From: CAG-552 sp964516925
GTDB lineage: Bacteria; Bacillota; Clostridia; Christensenellales; Pumilibacteraceae
Length of the DNA stretch: 37,228 nucleotides
Assembly (NCBI GenBank): GCA_964516925.1
Contig: CAZEXL010000014.1
Span: 1-37,228, forward strand
Direction of reading: 5' to 3'
Shown here piece by piece: positions 1-8,126 of the stretch (its first letter is position 1; every line of letters starts with the position of its first letter). Position numbers and translations under genes: made by a program. Below the pieces are notes generated by a model, which made no database searches, was not told the DNA's origin, and saw only the letters and a program-made list of their open reading frames with translations.

Positions 1-11
1 AAGCGAAACCA

Positions 12-66
12 TATGTCATTGCGAAGGACGTAGTCCTGTGGCAATCTCTCCGTTAAACTCTTACCT
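12..66 (+). repeat. Interspersed hairpin repeat (CATTGCGA...GGCAATCTC type), copy 1
   Basis: The segment starts with TGTCATTGCGA and ends GGCAATCTCTCCGTTAA. TTGC and GCAA form the outer arms and AGGAC/GTCCT the inner stem. A second copy at 18724-18784 has the same outer arms and tail but a different, still self-complementary inner stem. In both places a second repeat type (GCTTCTTTTG plus a CTTACTTTTCTT-like stem) follows about 45 bases later. No coding function is seen. Confidence 0.7.
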
Positions 67-109
67 CTCGGCAACAGCAGAGGCACTACCGCCCAAACTT
101 AATTTCCTT

Positions 110-150
110 AAGCTTCTTTGGCTTACCTTTCTTCACGGAAGAAAGGTAAG
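110..150 (+). repeat. Interspersed hairpin repeat (AAGCTTCTTT + 13-bp stem), copy 1
   Basis: AAGCTTCTTTGG is followed by a perfect 13-bp stem (122-134 with 138-150, loop ACG). Related copies lie at 1542-1583, 18567-18610 (reversed) and three times in tandem at 18825-19033. It sits just past the stop codon of ispDF, so it could also help end transcription, but no U-run follows the stem. Confidence 0.7.
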
Positions 151-163
151 AGACAATATTACT

Positions 164-1285
164 TTATTGTAATAAACAAACGGCTGAAGCGGCAATTCCT
201 TTGCCTTCGCCGATTACGCCCAGACCTTCGGTGGTCGTTGCGGAAACGTTTATCTGGTCTATGCGAATACGCATAACGTCGCATAATCTTTGTCGCATAA
301 GCGGAATGTAATTTTTCATTTTTGGAGCTTGCGCCATAATCGTTGCCGATACGCTAATGATTTTTTTATTGCATTCGCCAACTTTATTTACAACCGTTTC
401 AAGCAACTTCATACTGTCCGCGCCGCTAAATTCGTCCGTACACGGAAACAGTACGCCGATATCGGGCTGACCTATTGCAGAAAGCAAAGCGTCCATAACG
501 GCGTGAGCAAGAACGTCGGCGTCGCTGTTGCCAAGTAGCCCTTTTTCGTACGGAATTTGTATGCCGCCGATTATGAGTTTTCTTCTTGGCGCAAAAACGT
601 GAAAGTCTACGCCACAACCGATGTTTTGACAGGGCGGGGTAGATATAAGGTCCTCTTCGGTCGTGATTTTTTTGTTGCCGATTGAGCCGAAAACGATTTT
701 CGGTTTACCGCCAAAAGCAAGATATACTGCGCTATCGTCGGTGAACAAGTCGCTCGTTGCGGCATTATAAGCGTTTTTAATTTGCTCAACGTCAAAAGCC
801 TGCGGAGTTTGAACGCAATAGGCGCTCTCTCTATCCAATTCGCCGCAAATCGTATCGTCGCAAACGGTTTTTAACGTATCCGTTTGTTTAATTGCGGCAA
901 CGCCGCTACCGCATTTGAACGCCGAGTCGATGCAATCTTTTACAATTTTTTCCGTAACAAACGGACGCGCGCCGTCGTGAATAAGAACGATGCCGTCGTC
1001 CACGAGTTTTAATCCGTTTTTAACGCTTTCAAAGCGAGTTTTTCCACCAAGCGTGACTGTGACTTTTACTTTTTCTCCGTAAATTTTTGCCGTTTCGGCA
1101 ACTTCGTCAATGTCTTTTTCGGCAGCAACTATCACGATATCGTCGCACAGCGGCATAAAAACGTCAAGGCAATATTCAAGAGCGGTCTTTGCGCCAAAGT
1201 AGCAAAGAACTTTATTTTTTTCGCTGTGCGTTCTGCTTCCTTTGCCGCCGCAAAGTATAATCGCGCTAATTTTGGATGATTTCAT
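164..1285 (-). CDS. ispDF: Bifunctional IspD/IspF enzyme of the MEP isoprenoid pathway
   Basis: The N-terminal half is 2-C-methyl-D-erythritol 4-phosphate cytidylyltransferase (IspD): nucleotide loop ILCGGKGSRTHSEKNK near the start, then LIHDGARPF and QTPQAF. The C-terminal ~155 residues are 2-C-methyl-D-erythritol 2,4-cyclodiphosphate synthase (IspF): DFHVF at about residue 225 (metal Asp and His), GNSDADVL.HA, DIG..FP and the ATTTEGLG end. The fused protein catalyses two non-consecutive steps of isoprenoid synthesis in the cytosol. The IspD loop has CGGKG for the usual AAGxG and NKVL for PKQ, so it is divergent but keeps the basic residues. I chose the ATG at 1285 (MKSSKISAIILCGG); the frame is open to 1339, but that extension lies inside rqcP. 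The start overlaps the end of rqcP by 20 bases, so the two are probably cotranscribed. Confidence 0.93.
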   Translation of the reverse strand: MKSSKISAIILCGGKGSRTHSEKNKVLCYFGAKTALEYCLDVFMPLCDDIVIVAAEKDIDEVAETAKIYGEKVKVTVTLGGKTRFESVKNGLKLVDDGIVLIHDGARPFVTEKIVKDCIDSAFKCGSGVAAIKQTDTLKTVCDDTICGELDRESAYCVQTPQAFDVEQIKNAYNAATSDLFTDDSAVYLAFGGKPKIVFGSIGNKKITTEEDLISTPPCQNIGCGVDFHVFAPRRKLIIGGIQIPYEKGLLGNSDADVLAHAVMDALLSAIGQPDIGVLFPCTDEFSGADSMKLLETVVNKVGECNKKIISVSATIMAQAPKMKNYIPLMRQRLCDVMRIRIDQINVSATTTEGLGVIGEGKGIAASAVCLLQ

Positions 1286-1511
1286 ATAACGAACTTGCCT
1301 CATCTTTGGACGCTTTTTCATTAAGCGATTTAACCACAAACGTAAGTTTGCCGCTCAAAAAGTCTATGGTAACGACGTCGCCGATTTTAAGTTTGTACGA
1401 CGGTTTTACCGCTTTGCCGCCCACGAATACTTTTTCGCTTTCGCACGCCGAATTAGCCAGCGTTCGTCGCTTAAGTATTCTGGAAACTTTTAAAAACTTA
1501 TCTATTCGCAT
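1266..1511 (-). CDS. rqcP: S4-domain ribosome quality control protein RqcP (YabO-like)
   Basis: This 81-residue protein is one S4 RNA-binding fold. MRIDKFLKVSRILKRRTLA at the N-terminus closely matches what I recall of Bacillus RqcP/YabO, as does the C-terminal KDEASSLYEII. RqcP binds the obstructed 50S subunit with RqcH and tRNA-Ala and helps poly-alanine tailing of stalled chains. The length is normal for the family. The gene lies directly upstream of ispDF and overlaps it. A possible SD (AAGGA) lies somewhat far (13 bases) from the ATG. HSP15-type S4 proteins are related, but the short length and motif order favour RqcP. Confidence 0.85.
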   Translation of the reverse strand: MRIDKFLKVSRILKRRTLANSACESEKVFVGGKAVKPSYKLKIGDVVTIDFLSGKLTFVVKSLNEKASKDEASSLYEIIQN

Positions 1512-1541
1512 TTATTTAATTTTATCCTTATAAATTTCCTT

Positions 1542-1583
1542 TAAGCTTCTTTTGCTTGCTTTTCTATCGGCAAGAAAAGTAAG
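1542..1583 (+). repeat. Interspersed hairpin repeat (AAGCTTCTTTTG type), copy 2
   Basis: TAAGCTTCTTTTG is followed by a stem between 1555-1565 and 1572-1583 with one G-T pair. It lies between the stop codon of the 784-residue exported protein gene and the start of rqcP, both on the minus strand. It belongs to the same family as 110-150 and 18825-19033. Confidence 0.65.
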
Positions 1584-1587
1584 AAAC

Positions 1588-3942
1588 CTAGCGTAAATCC
1601 CTTCGTATCGGTTTTTTACCTATTTTAGCTTTGTAAATCACAACACCGAAAAGCGTAATAACGGCAACGGCAATTGCGACTATCGCAATAATTTTCACTA
1701 GATCAACGCCGTCAAAGCTTATGTATTCGGTGCGAACGTAGCATTCCGCATCTATCGTACCGTATCCGTCCCGATAAAATACTATTTTAGTGTATTTGCG
1801 CGACGTGTCAAACGGAAGCTCTACGGCAACTCGCGTGTCTTTATTAATGTACAGTCCCGCAGCTTCGAATTCCACGTAACTGTCCGATGCTTCGTCGTAG
1901 CGGTACAACGTTGCCGTTTCGGTAATCGTAGCGTTGGTTTGCGGCATTTCTACATCCGAAAAGAAATTCACGTTGGTGTCGCCGGCAAGAACGTAGCCCT
2001 CTTTTCCGTTATACGAAATTCGGTACCATCTGTTGCCGTAAGCGTCCACAAACCAGCCCTCGTCGTAATCGTCGATGTAGTTTACCGCAAACGGCAAAAC
2101 GGATATCATGCTGTCTTTTTCGAATCTGGCGACTATTGGCGCAAGAAGCGACGGAAATTTGTAAATCGGCGTATTTGCCGCATTAATTTTTGCTTCCGAA
2201 TGAACGGGCTGGCTGTACTTTATCGTAGTCAGCGACGATTCGTACAAATAGCCGCCTACAAGTTTGCCGCTTAACTTATCTTCGGCAAGGCAATAAACAA
2301 ACGGCTTCGGAGCGTCTATTTCTTTGCAAACTATAACGTATTCGTTTGCGTTAGTTATGTACGCTATTTCTCCCTCGATGGGCTTAGTAAACATATAGGT
2401 CGTTAGTGCGGTTATCGCTATGGTTCCTTCGGTTTTATCTATAGCATCCGAAGAAAGCTGCGGAGTGGGGTATAAGTCGCTTATGTCCGCGCTGCCTAAG
2501 CTAGAACCGTCTGCAACCAAAACGCATTTGCCGCCCTCGTCAAACAAAATAAGGTCGCCGTATCCGATAAGCTTAGATTGAACTTTGCTTATCGTAACGG
2601 CAGAGATGTTAACGGCGTTGCTAACAAGATATTTTTTAGTTACTCCGTTTATCACGGTTGTAAGTGTATTGCCGCTAACTGCGAAAACGTTACCAAGAGC
2701 GTCTACCGTAAAGTTTGTTGCTTCAACTGTAGCGTCGTCAATAAAACCGTTGCAAAGGTAGTACCATTTGCCCTGAAAATCAAAAGCGGTAACGTGTTCC
2801 TTTATTACGTTTCCTTCTAGGTCGAATACGTTTCCTTTCGTCGTAAGCGCGTAAACGTTACCCGAATAATCGACCTTAACGTCTATAATTCGTTCGGGCA
2901 ACTGATATTCGGCTTTTCGTACGCCGTTTTCCAGCGTAACGATTTTGTTGCCGTATTCCGCAACGTAAATAATGCCGGTATTGTCGCTTTCTACGGCAAT
3001 CGGCTGGGTAAAGCCCGTAAGGTAGCTTATCGTTTCTCCGCTTACAACGGCAATTCTGTTTTCGCTTTTGTCCGCAACGTAAATCTTATTCAGCCTTGTC
3101 GAACCGTTAACGGGCGAGGTGTAAAACCAATCTGCATTGCCGCTTGCCGCAATCAACGTAAAAGACGAGGCAAGATCCAGCGTTACTTTTTCGACGTTGT
3201 TCGTTCTTGTCAAAACGTAAATGCCGTCGCTTATCGCCATGCTTTTGGCGCTTATAATCGGATATTTACAGTAGTTATACATGCTTAAGTATTTCGTTAT
3301 TCCGCTCGCCGTAAGAACGTAAACGTTGCCGTTGTATTCAAGGTCTACGACGTCTTCGTCTAACGAGGCAAAAAGCTCGCCATTTAGGTAAATCAGGTTG
3401 GTATAGCCGTCGGATGCAATCGTTACGTACGCGCAACCGTCTTCGGCAGCGGCGATTCTGTTTATTTGCAAAGCGGACTCGGCATAAATTTGCTTGTTTT
3501 CGAGCGCGCCGTTTATGTAATCGAATTTGTATATAACGTTGTTTTCAAGTGCGTAAAGCGTTTCGTCGTGAGCCGAAATGGCAGAATAATTACCTGTGTA
3601 CGTCGTTTCGTTCAGCGTTATCGCGCTGCCGCTTAGCGTAACGAGTCCGTTAAGGTATGCGATTCCGTCCGCATTAAGCGCGTCGGACGTGATTTTTTCG
3701 TCAAGGTAAACGTCGCAGCCGTCAGCCGTACGAACGTAAACGGCGTTGTCGGCGCAAAAAATATCCGAAGGAGAGTTAAAAACGTGTCGCAGCGTAACGG
3801 CGCTGTTATTAAGAACGGTTGCGGTAATAACGTCGTCGTACGTATCGGCGCAAACGACGTTTGCGCTCGGACTGCGGTAAACGCCGAAAAACGCAACGAC
3901 GGCAATCACAGCCGTAAAAATATAAACTAAGATTTTTTTCAT
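1588..3942 (-). CDS. Exported beta-propeller-like / SH3 protein with C-terminal membrane anchor
   Basis: This 784-residue protein has a signal peptide (MKKILVYIFTAVIAVVAFFG), a long region of short beta-strand repeats with NVYVLTASG, GIIYVAEYGNKIV and GNVYALTTKGNVF phrases (propeller/NHL-like), and an SH3-like module at roughly residues 590-665 (TPIYKFPSLLAPIVARF ... WYRISYNGKEGYV). It ends with one membrane helix (about 748-772) and a short basic tail. The topology suggests a cell-surface protein anchored at its C-terminus, perhaps touching peptidoglycan through the SH3 module. I do not recognise a specific family and give no function. It has its own promoter (3986-4015) and is probably monocistronic or reads into rqcP-ispDF through the repeat at 1542-1583. 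Confidence 0.8.
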   Translation of the reverse strand: MKKILVYIFTAVIAVVAFFGVYRSPSANVVCADTYDDVITATVLNNSAVTLRHVFNSPSDIFCADNAVYVRTADGCDVYLDEKITSDALNADGIAYLNGLVTLSGSAITLNETTYTGNYSAISAHDETLYALENNVIYKFDYINGALENKQIYAESALQINRIAAAEDGCAYVTIASDGYTNLIYLNGELFASLDEDVVDLEYNGNVYVLTASGITKYLSMYNYCKYPIISAKSMAISDGIYVLTRTNNVEKVTLDLASSFTLIAASGNADWFYTSPVNGSTRLNKIYVADKSENRIAVVSGETISYLTGFTQPIAVESDNTGIIYVAEYGNKIVTLENGVRKAEYQLPERIIDVKVDYSGNVYALTTKGNVFDLEGNVIKEHVTAFDFQGKWYYLCNGFIDDATVEATNFTVDALGNVFAVSGNTLTTVINGVTKKYLVSNAVNISAVTISKVQSKLIGYGDLILFDEGGKCVLVADGSSLGSADISDLYPTPQLSSDAIDKTEGTIAITALTTYMFTKPIEGEIAYITNANEYVIVCKEIDAPKPFVYCLAEDKLSGKLVGGYLYESSLTTIKYSQPVHSEAKINAANTPIYKFPSLLAPIVARFEKDSMISVLPFAVNYIDDYDEGWFVDAYGNRWYRISYNGKEGYVLAGDTNVNFFSDVEMPQTNATITETATLYRYDEASDSYVEFEAAGLYINKDTRVAVELPFDTSRKYTKIVFYRDGYGTIDAECYVRTEYISFDGVDLVKIIAIVAIAVAVITLFGVVIYKAKIGKKPIRRDLR

Positions 3943-3985
3943 AACGACTCTCCGAAAAAGTTGCCCAAACGTGGCTTATACGTCA

Positions 3986-4015
3986 ATTATACCACAAAAT
4001 ACGTTCAAAAGTAAA
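3986..4015 (-). promoter_or_regulatory. Promoter of the exported propeller/SH3 protein gene
   Basis: On the minus strand: TTTACT (4015-4010), 18-bp spacer, TATAAT (3991-3986), with an extended -10 TGG just before it. The block TTTTGTGGTATAAT recurs in the promoter of the hydrolase gene at 14749-14776. Confidence 0.7.
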
Positions 4016-4098
4016 TTATATAAAAGTCCAAACCGATAAATAAGAATAATTTTGCGAAAAAAATTAGCGAAAAAATCGAAAAATTTTTTTAAAACGTA

Positions 4099-4127
4099 TT
4101 TACAAGTCAAAAAATATGTGTTATAAT
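4099..4127 (+). promoter_or_regulatory. Promoter for the ppx-maf-mreB-like operon
   Basis: TTTACA (4099-4104), 17-bp spacer, TATAAT (4122-4127). Transcription would start near 4134, giving a leader of about 95 bases before the ppx ATG. I see no known riboswitch or complete terminator in that leader. Confidence 0.75.
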
Positions 4128-4230
4128 AAAAAAGCTGAGGCTGTATTGGGTTAAAAGTGTGCTCTTTTTAGGATAAGCCGATATTTGCTTTGGAGTAATT
4201 ACGGTTGATATTCATTTTGTGAGGTAATAA

Positions 4231-5745
4231 ATGGAAAAAATTGCTATTATCGATTTGGGAAGCAATTCTGTACGACTGGTTCTTGCCAACATTCTTTCCG
4301 GCGGCTATTTCGTAGTTTTCGACGAACTTAAGGAGTCCGTGCGACTAGGTCAGGACATGGAACGCGACGGCTTTTTAAAGCAAGCGCGCATTGCCCAAGC
4401 GGTAAAAACGCTTAAGATGTTCCGCAAACTTTGCGACAGCTACAACGTGGACAAGGTGTACGCCGTTGCTTCCAATTCGTTCCGTCGCGCAAAAAATCAA
4501 AAGAGTTTTATCGAAGAAATCAATTCGGTGTGCGGCTTTAAATTCCGCGTTTTAAGCGAGGAAGAAGAAGCTATGCACGTTTATTGCGGCGTAATAAATT
4601 CGCTCGACGTGCCCAAAGGGGTCATCGTGGACATCGACGGCGGCAGCATGCAAATAATTCAGTACAACCGCCGCAACATTCTCAATCGCGAGTGTTTGCC
4701 TTTTGGCGCGATAACGTTAAACGACTTGTTCGTCGGTCAAAACTTTACGCCCGAACAGCAAAGCCAAATGATTGAGCTTTACGTTTTGGATCAGCTTTCG
4801 CAAATAGAGTGGCTCAAGCAAATCGAGCCCGACTATCAATTCGTAGGCGTAGGCGGAACGTTCCGTAATCTCGCAAAAATTTGCAAACGAGTAAAACGCT
4901 ATCCGTTTGATATGGTGCACAATTATCACGTTACGGCTGACGAATTTAACAATGTGTACGATATGGTAAAAGTTCTTCCGCCCGAAAAGCGCACTAAGAT
5001 CAAGGGAATCAACAGCGATCGTGCCGACATATTCGGCGCCGCGCTTGCAGGCATAAAGGCTTTTGTCGATTATGTCGGGCTTTCGGATATGGTTATATCC
5101 GGTGCCGGACTGCGCGAGGGCATAATGTTCAATCACGCCGTTCCTTCTACGGTCGAAAAATCGATATCCGACGTTCTAGGCCATTCTTTGTACACGATGA
5201 TGAACTATTGCGAAATAAACGTTTCGCACGCAGAGCACGTGTGCAATTTAAGCATACAGCTGTTTAAGCAGCTAAGAGTATTACATAAGTTGCCTCGTCA
5301 ATACGTAAGAGCGTTAAGAATTGCGGCGCTTATGCACGACGCAGGTACGAGGCTAAAGTTTTATCAACACAACAAGCATACCTTCTACTTTATACTCAAT
5401 TCCAATTTATACGGAGTAAGCCATCGCGACATCATTCTTGCCGCGTTTATCGCGCAAGGAATACACAGCGACGACTTTAGTTTAAACGACTGGAGTAAGT
5501 ATAAGGAGCTTTTACGCGAAGAAGACCTTGTTGCGGTAGTAAAGTTAAGCGTAATTTTGCGTATTGCCGAAAGCTTCGATCGTTCTATGTCGGGTGCTGT
5601 AAAGGGCATAAGCTGCGACGTGCTGGGCGATTCGGTTATCATGAAAACCGAAGTCGAGGGCGACTGTTCGTTGGAAATCAAAAACGCGCTTAAGGCTTCG
5701 CCCGATTTTGCAAGAGCGTATCGTAAAAATCTGGAAATTCTATGA
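4231..5745 (+). CDS. ppx: Exopolyphosphatase / pppGpp phosphohydrolase family (Ppx/GppA)
   Basis: 504 residues. The N-terminal actin-like ATPase fold starts IAIIDLGSNSVRLVL (phosphate-1 loop). It continues with AVASNSFRRAKN, a second phosphate loop VIVDIDGGSMQIIQYN and VGVGGTFRN. The C-terminal half (from about residue 310) is helical and HD-like, with LMHDAG. Members hydrolyse inorganic polyphosphate and/or pppGpp; the sequence does not decide between the two. SD GAGG lies 7 bases before the ATG. The stop overlaps the maf start by 4 bases (ATGA), so the two are translationally coupled. Confidence 0.9.
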   Translation: MEKIAIIDLGSNSVRLVLANILSGGYFVVFDELKESVRLGQDMERDGFLKQARIAQAVKTLKMFRKLCDSYNVDKVYAVASNSFRRAKNQKSFIEEINSVCGFKFRVLSEEEEAMHVYCGVINSLDVPKGVIVDIDGGSMQIIQYNRRNILNRECLPFGAITLNDLFVGQNFTPEQQSQMIELYVLDQLSQIEWLKQIEPDYQFVGVGGTFRNLAKICKRVKRYPFDMVHNYHVTADEFNNVYDMVKVLPPEKRTKIKGINSDRADIFGAALAGIKAFVDYVGLSDMVISGAGLREGIMFNHAVPSTVEKSISDVLGHSLYTMMNYCEINVSHAEHVCNLSIQLFKQLRVLHKLPRQYVRALRIAALMHDAGTRLKFYQHNKHTFYFILNSNLYGVSHRDIILAAFIAQGIHSDDFSLNDWSKYKELLREEDLVAVVKLSVILRIAESFDRSMSGAVKGISCDVLGDSVIMKTEVEGDCSLEIKNALKASPDFARAYRKNLEIL

Positions 5746-6299
5746 GGTTGATTCTTGCTTCCGCTTCGCCTCGAAGAAAGGAGCTTATAACGAAAATAAG
5801 CGGAATTACCGTTGACGTAATTCCAAGCAACGCCGAAGAAAAAACGACGCAAACAAATCCCGCCCGCTACGCTATGGAACTTGCGCAAATCAAAGCCCGT
5901 TCGGTGTTTAACGAGCACGGCGGAGTCGTTCTCGGTGCCGATACGGTCGTTGCCGTGGACGGCGAAATTTTGGGCAAACCCAAAAACGCGCAAGACGCCG
6001 AACGCATGTTAAAAAAGTTGTGCGGCAGGACGCATTCGGTAATAACCGGACTGTGCGTTATAAGCGAAAACGGCAGCGCTTGCGACTACGAAGAAACGCG
6101 CGTGACTTTCGCGCCGTACGATAAAGAACGTATCGGCGAGTACATAAAGAGCGGTTCGCCGTTCGATAAAGCCGGAGGCTACGGAATCCAAGACGAAGCG
6201 ATCAAAGCGATTGCGCTTGCCGTAGACGGAGATCTCGACAACGTAATCGGGCTTCCGGTAAAAAAAGTAGAAGAAATACTAAAGCAATTCAGGAGATAA
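5742..6299 (+). CDS. maf: Maf nucleoside triphosphate pyrophosphatase
   Basis: 185 residues, the usual Maf length. Motifs in order: LILASASPRRKEL at the N-terminus, VVLGADTVVAVDGEILGKP, RTHSVITGL and DKAGGYGIQD. Maf hydrolyses non-canonical or dTTP/UTP-type nucleotides to monophosphates and is linked to cell-division arrest in Bacillus. It overlaps ppx by 4 bases and is followed after 2 bases by the mreB-like gene, the same order as the Bacillus maf-mre-min cluster. Confidence 0.93.
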   Translation: MRLILASASPRRKELITKISGITVDVIPSNAEEKTTQTNPARYAMELAQIKARSVFNEHGGVVLGADTVVAVDGEILGKPKNAQDAERMLKKLCGRTHSVITGLCVISENGSACDYEETRVTFAPYDKERIGEYIKSGSPFDKAGGYGIQDEAIKAIALAVDGDLDNVIGLPVKKVEEILKQFRR

Positions 6300-6301
6300 A
6301 A

Positions 6302-7309
6302 ATGACTACAATTGCGATTAAGCCGGGGTCTACGTATACGTCCATTTACGTGGCCGGGCACGGACTCGTTCTAAAGGAGCCTACGGTGGCTGCTTTTGAC
6401 GGAAAGAACAGAAAGCGAATACGCGCCGTCGGCTACGAAGCGCTTGCAATGAAGGGTAAAGCCCCCAACGTAACGGTAATTTCGCCGGTAACCGAGGGCG
6501 TAATTTCCGATCCGGAAATATTTACGCTTATGCTAAGGCAATATTTGGATAAAATATGTCCCGTCGACGCCGTAGTGCGTCCAAGGTACAAAGCGATCGT
6601 GGCGATTCCGCTTGGACTTACTTTGGACGAACGAGAAGCGTACGAAGACGTTATGCTCGACGCAGGCATAAGCAGCGTAACTTTGGTTCCCAGCATAGTG
6701 TTGTCGGCAGTTGGCGCCGATCTTCCCGTGGGTACTGCAAGCGGCTTACTCGTCGTTAATATAGGCGGGGGCAGAACGGAAATCGGATTGCTTTCGTACG
6801 GTGGCATAATAGACGGTTGCGGCGTAGGCATAGGCGGCGAAACGTTGGACAAAGCGCTGGTTGATTACGTAATAGGCAAGTACGGCGTAAAAATCAGCTT
6901 GCAAGACGCTCGCAGAGTGCGTGAAGAAATCGGTTCGTTGTACGATAACGACGTGGCAAGCATGACGGTAGGCGGCATGAACATAGCTTCAAATGTGCCG
7001 GAAAACGTAAATATTTTTGCTTTGGATGTACGCGACGTAGCGTTGCCGTATCTTTCCAGAGTGTGCGATCTCGTAAAAACGATAATAAAATCTTGCCCGG
7101 TAGGTATTGCCGGTGACATTATGAACGGTGGTGTGGCAATTACCGGCGGTGTAAGCAATATTCTCGGCATAGACGAGTATTTTATCGACAAACTTTCGTT
7201 GCCCGTAAAAATATACCAACGTCCCGAATATTTGCAAATAAAAGGAGCGGGCAAGCTTCTTTACAACGACGAGCTTATGCAACAACTTATTACCGGAGGC
7301 TCGGTATAG
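6302..7309 (+). CDS. MreB-family actin homologue with degenerate nucleotide-binding motifs
   Basis: 335 residues covering the whole MreB fold: LVLKEPTVAAFD, RAVGYEALAMKGKAP, a phosphate-2-like NIGGGRTEIG at 153-162, a GGETLDKAL segment, and ITGGVSNILGIDEYF at 280-294. Relative to standard MreB, the phosphate-1 Asp (IDLGT) is Lys7 (IKPGS), the phosphate-2 Asp (DIGGGTTE) is Asn153, and the acidic EEP loop is LVPS (128-131). From established actin chemistry these changes predict poor or absent ATP hydrolysis. The position between maf and minD fits mreB, but mreC and mreD are missing. It may be a structural pseudo-actin or a specialised paralogue, so I withhold the mreB symbol. Confidence 0.82.
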   Translation: MTTIAIKPGSTYTSIYVAGHGLVLKEPTVAAFDGKNRKRIRAVGYEALAMKGKAPNVTVISPVTEGVISDPEIFTLMLRQYLDKICPVDAVVRPRYKAIVAIPLGLTLDEREAYEDVMLDAGISSVTLVPSIVLSAVGADLPVGTASGLLVVNIGGGRTEIGLLSYGGIIDGCGVGIGGETLDKALVDYVIGKYGVKISLQDARRVREEIGSLYDNDVASMTVGGMNIASNVPENVNIFALDVRDVALPYLSRVCDLVKTIIKSCPVGIAGDIMNGGVAITGGVSNILGIDEYFIDKLSLPVKIYQRPEYLQIKGAGKLLYNDELMQQLITGGSV

Positions 7310-7986
7310 TGGACGTAACGGCCGAACTGATAAGGCATAAAGACGAAAAGTATAAAGCTTTTTCTTCTTCGCTAATGCCTACCGTTAACGCCGATACCGT
7401 AATAGGGGTACGCGCGCCGGAACTTAAAAAAATAGCCAAACAGCTGTTTGCAACCGGCGAATACGAAGAATTTTTATCTTGTCTTCCGCATTACTATTAC
7501 GAAGAAAATACCTTGCACGCATACGTCGTTAATCTAATTAAGGACTACGACCGTTGCGTAAAAAAAGTGGACGAATTTCTGCCCTATATCGACAATTGGG
7601 CTACGTGCGACGTTCTCGTTCCGAAAGCTTTTAAAGCAAGCGACAAACTAAAAGACGACGCGTTGCGTTGGATAAGCTCCGGCGCGCTGTTTTCGATAAG
7701 ATTCGGCATAGGCGTGCTTATGAGATTTTTTTTAGGGGAGCGATTCGATAAAAAAGATCTTTGTATCGTTGCTTCCGTAAAAAGCGACGAATATTACGTA
7801 AAAATGATGCAGGCGTGGTACTTTGCAACCGCGCTTTGCAAGCAGTACGACTATTGCGTAAAGTTTATGGAAAGCGAAAATTTCGACGAGTGGACTTACA
7901 ATAAAACCATACAAAAGGCGGTGGAATCTTATCGCATTCCTAACGAGAAAAAAGAATATCTAAAAGGATTAAAAAAACGTCGTTAG
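7309..7986 (+). CDS. DNA alkylation repair family protein (AlkD-like HEAT repeats)
   Basis: 225 residues, helical. VIGVRAPELKKIAKQL near residue 35 is the typical N-terminal signature. It is followed by the HYYYEENTLHAYVVNLI helix pair, the DNWATCDVL motif near residue 97 and WYFATAL toward the end. AlkD-type proteins excise bulky or cationic alkylated bases using a HEAT-repeat cradle, and the family also includes catalytically inert members. It starts with GTG sharing one base with the upstream stop (taGtg), so it is in the maf-mreB-like operon, at the place normally filled by mreC/mreD. A terminator follows. Confidence 0.85.
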   Translation: MDVTAELIRHKDEKYKAFSSSLMPTVNADTVIGVRAPELKKIAKQLFATGEYEEFLSCLPHYYYEENTLHAYVVNLIKDYDRCVKKVDEFLPYIDNWATCDVLVPKAFKASDKLKDDALRWISSGALFSIRFGIGVLMRFFLGERFDKKDLCIVASVKSDEYYVKMMQAWYFATALCKQYDYCVKFMESENFDEWTYNKTIQKAVESYRIPNEKKEYLKGLKKRR

Positions 7987-8011
7987 TTTACGGCGACAAA
8001 AAATTTAACCT

Positions 8012-8038
8012 AGCGTCGATATCGTTCGGCGCTTTTTT
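8012..8038 (+). terminator. Intrinsic terminator after the ppx-maf-mreB-like-alkD-like operon
   Basis: An 8-bp stem (AGCGTCGA with TCGGCGCT, one G-T pair), 6-base loop, then TTTTTT at 8033-8038. Confidence 0.75.
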
Positions 8039-8126
8039 ATTTCCTCAAAAAAGGCAAAATTCGTGGCAAAGGCGCACGATTCGTCACGCCGAATAATGTA
8101 TAATCGTATAAGCCAAAGGAGGAAAT

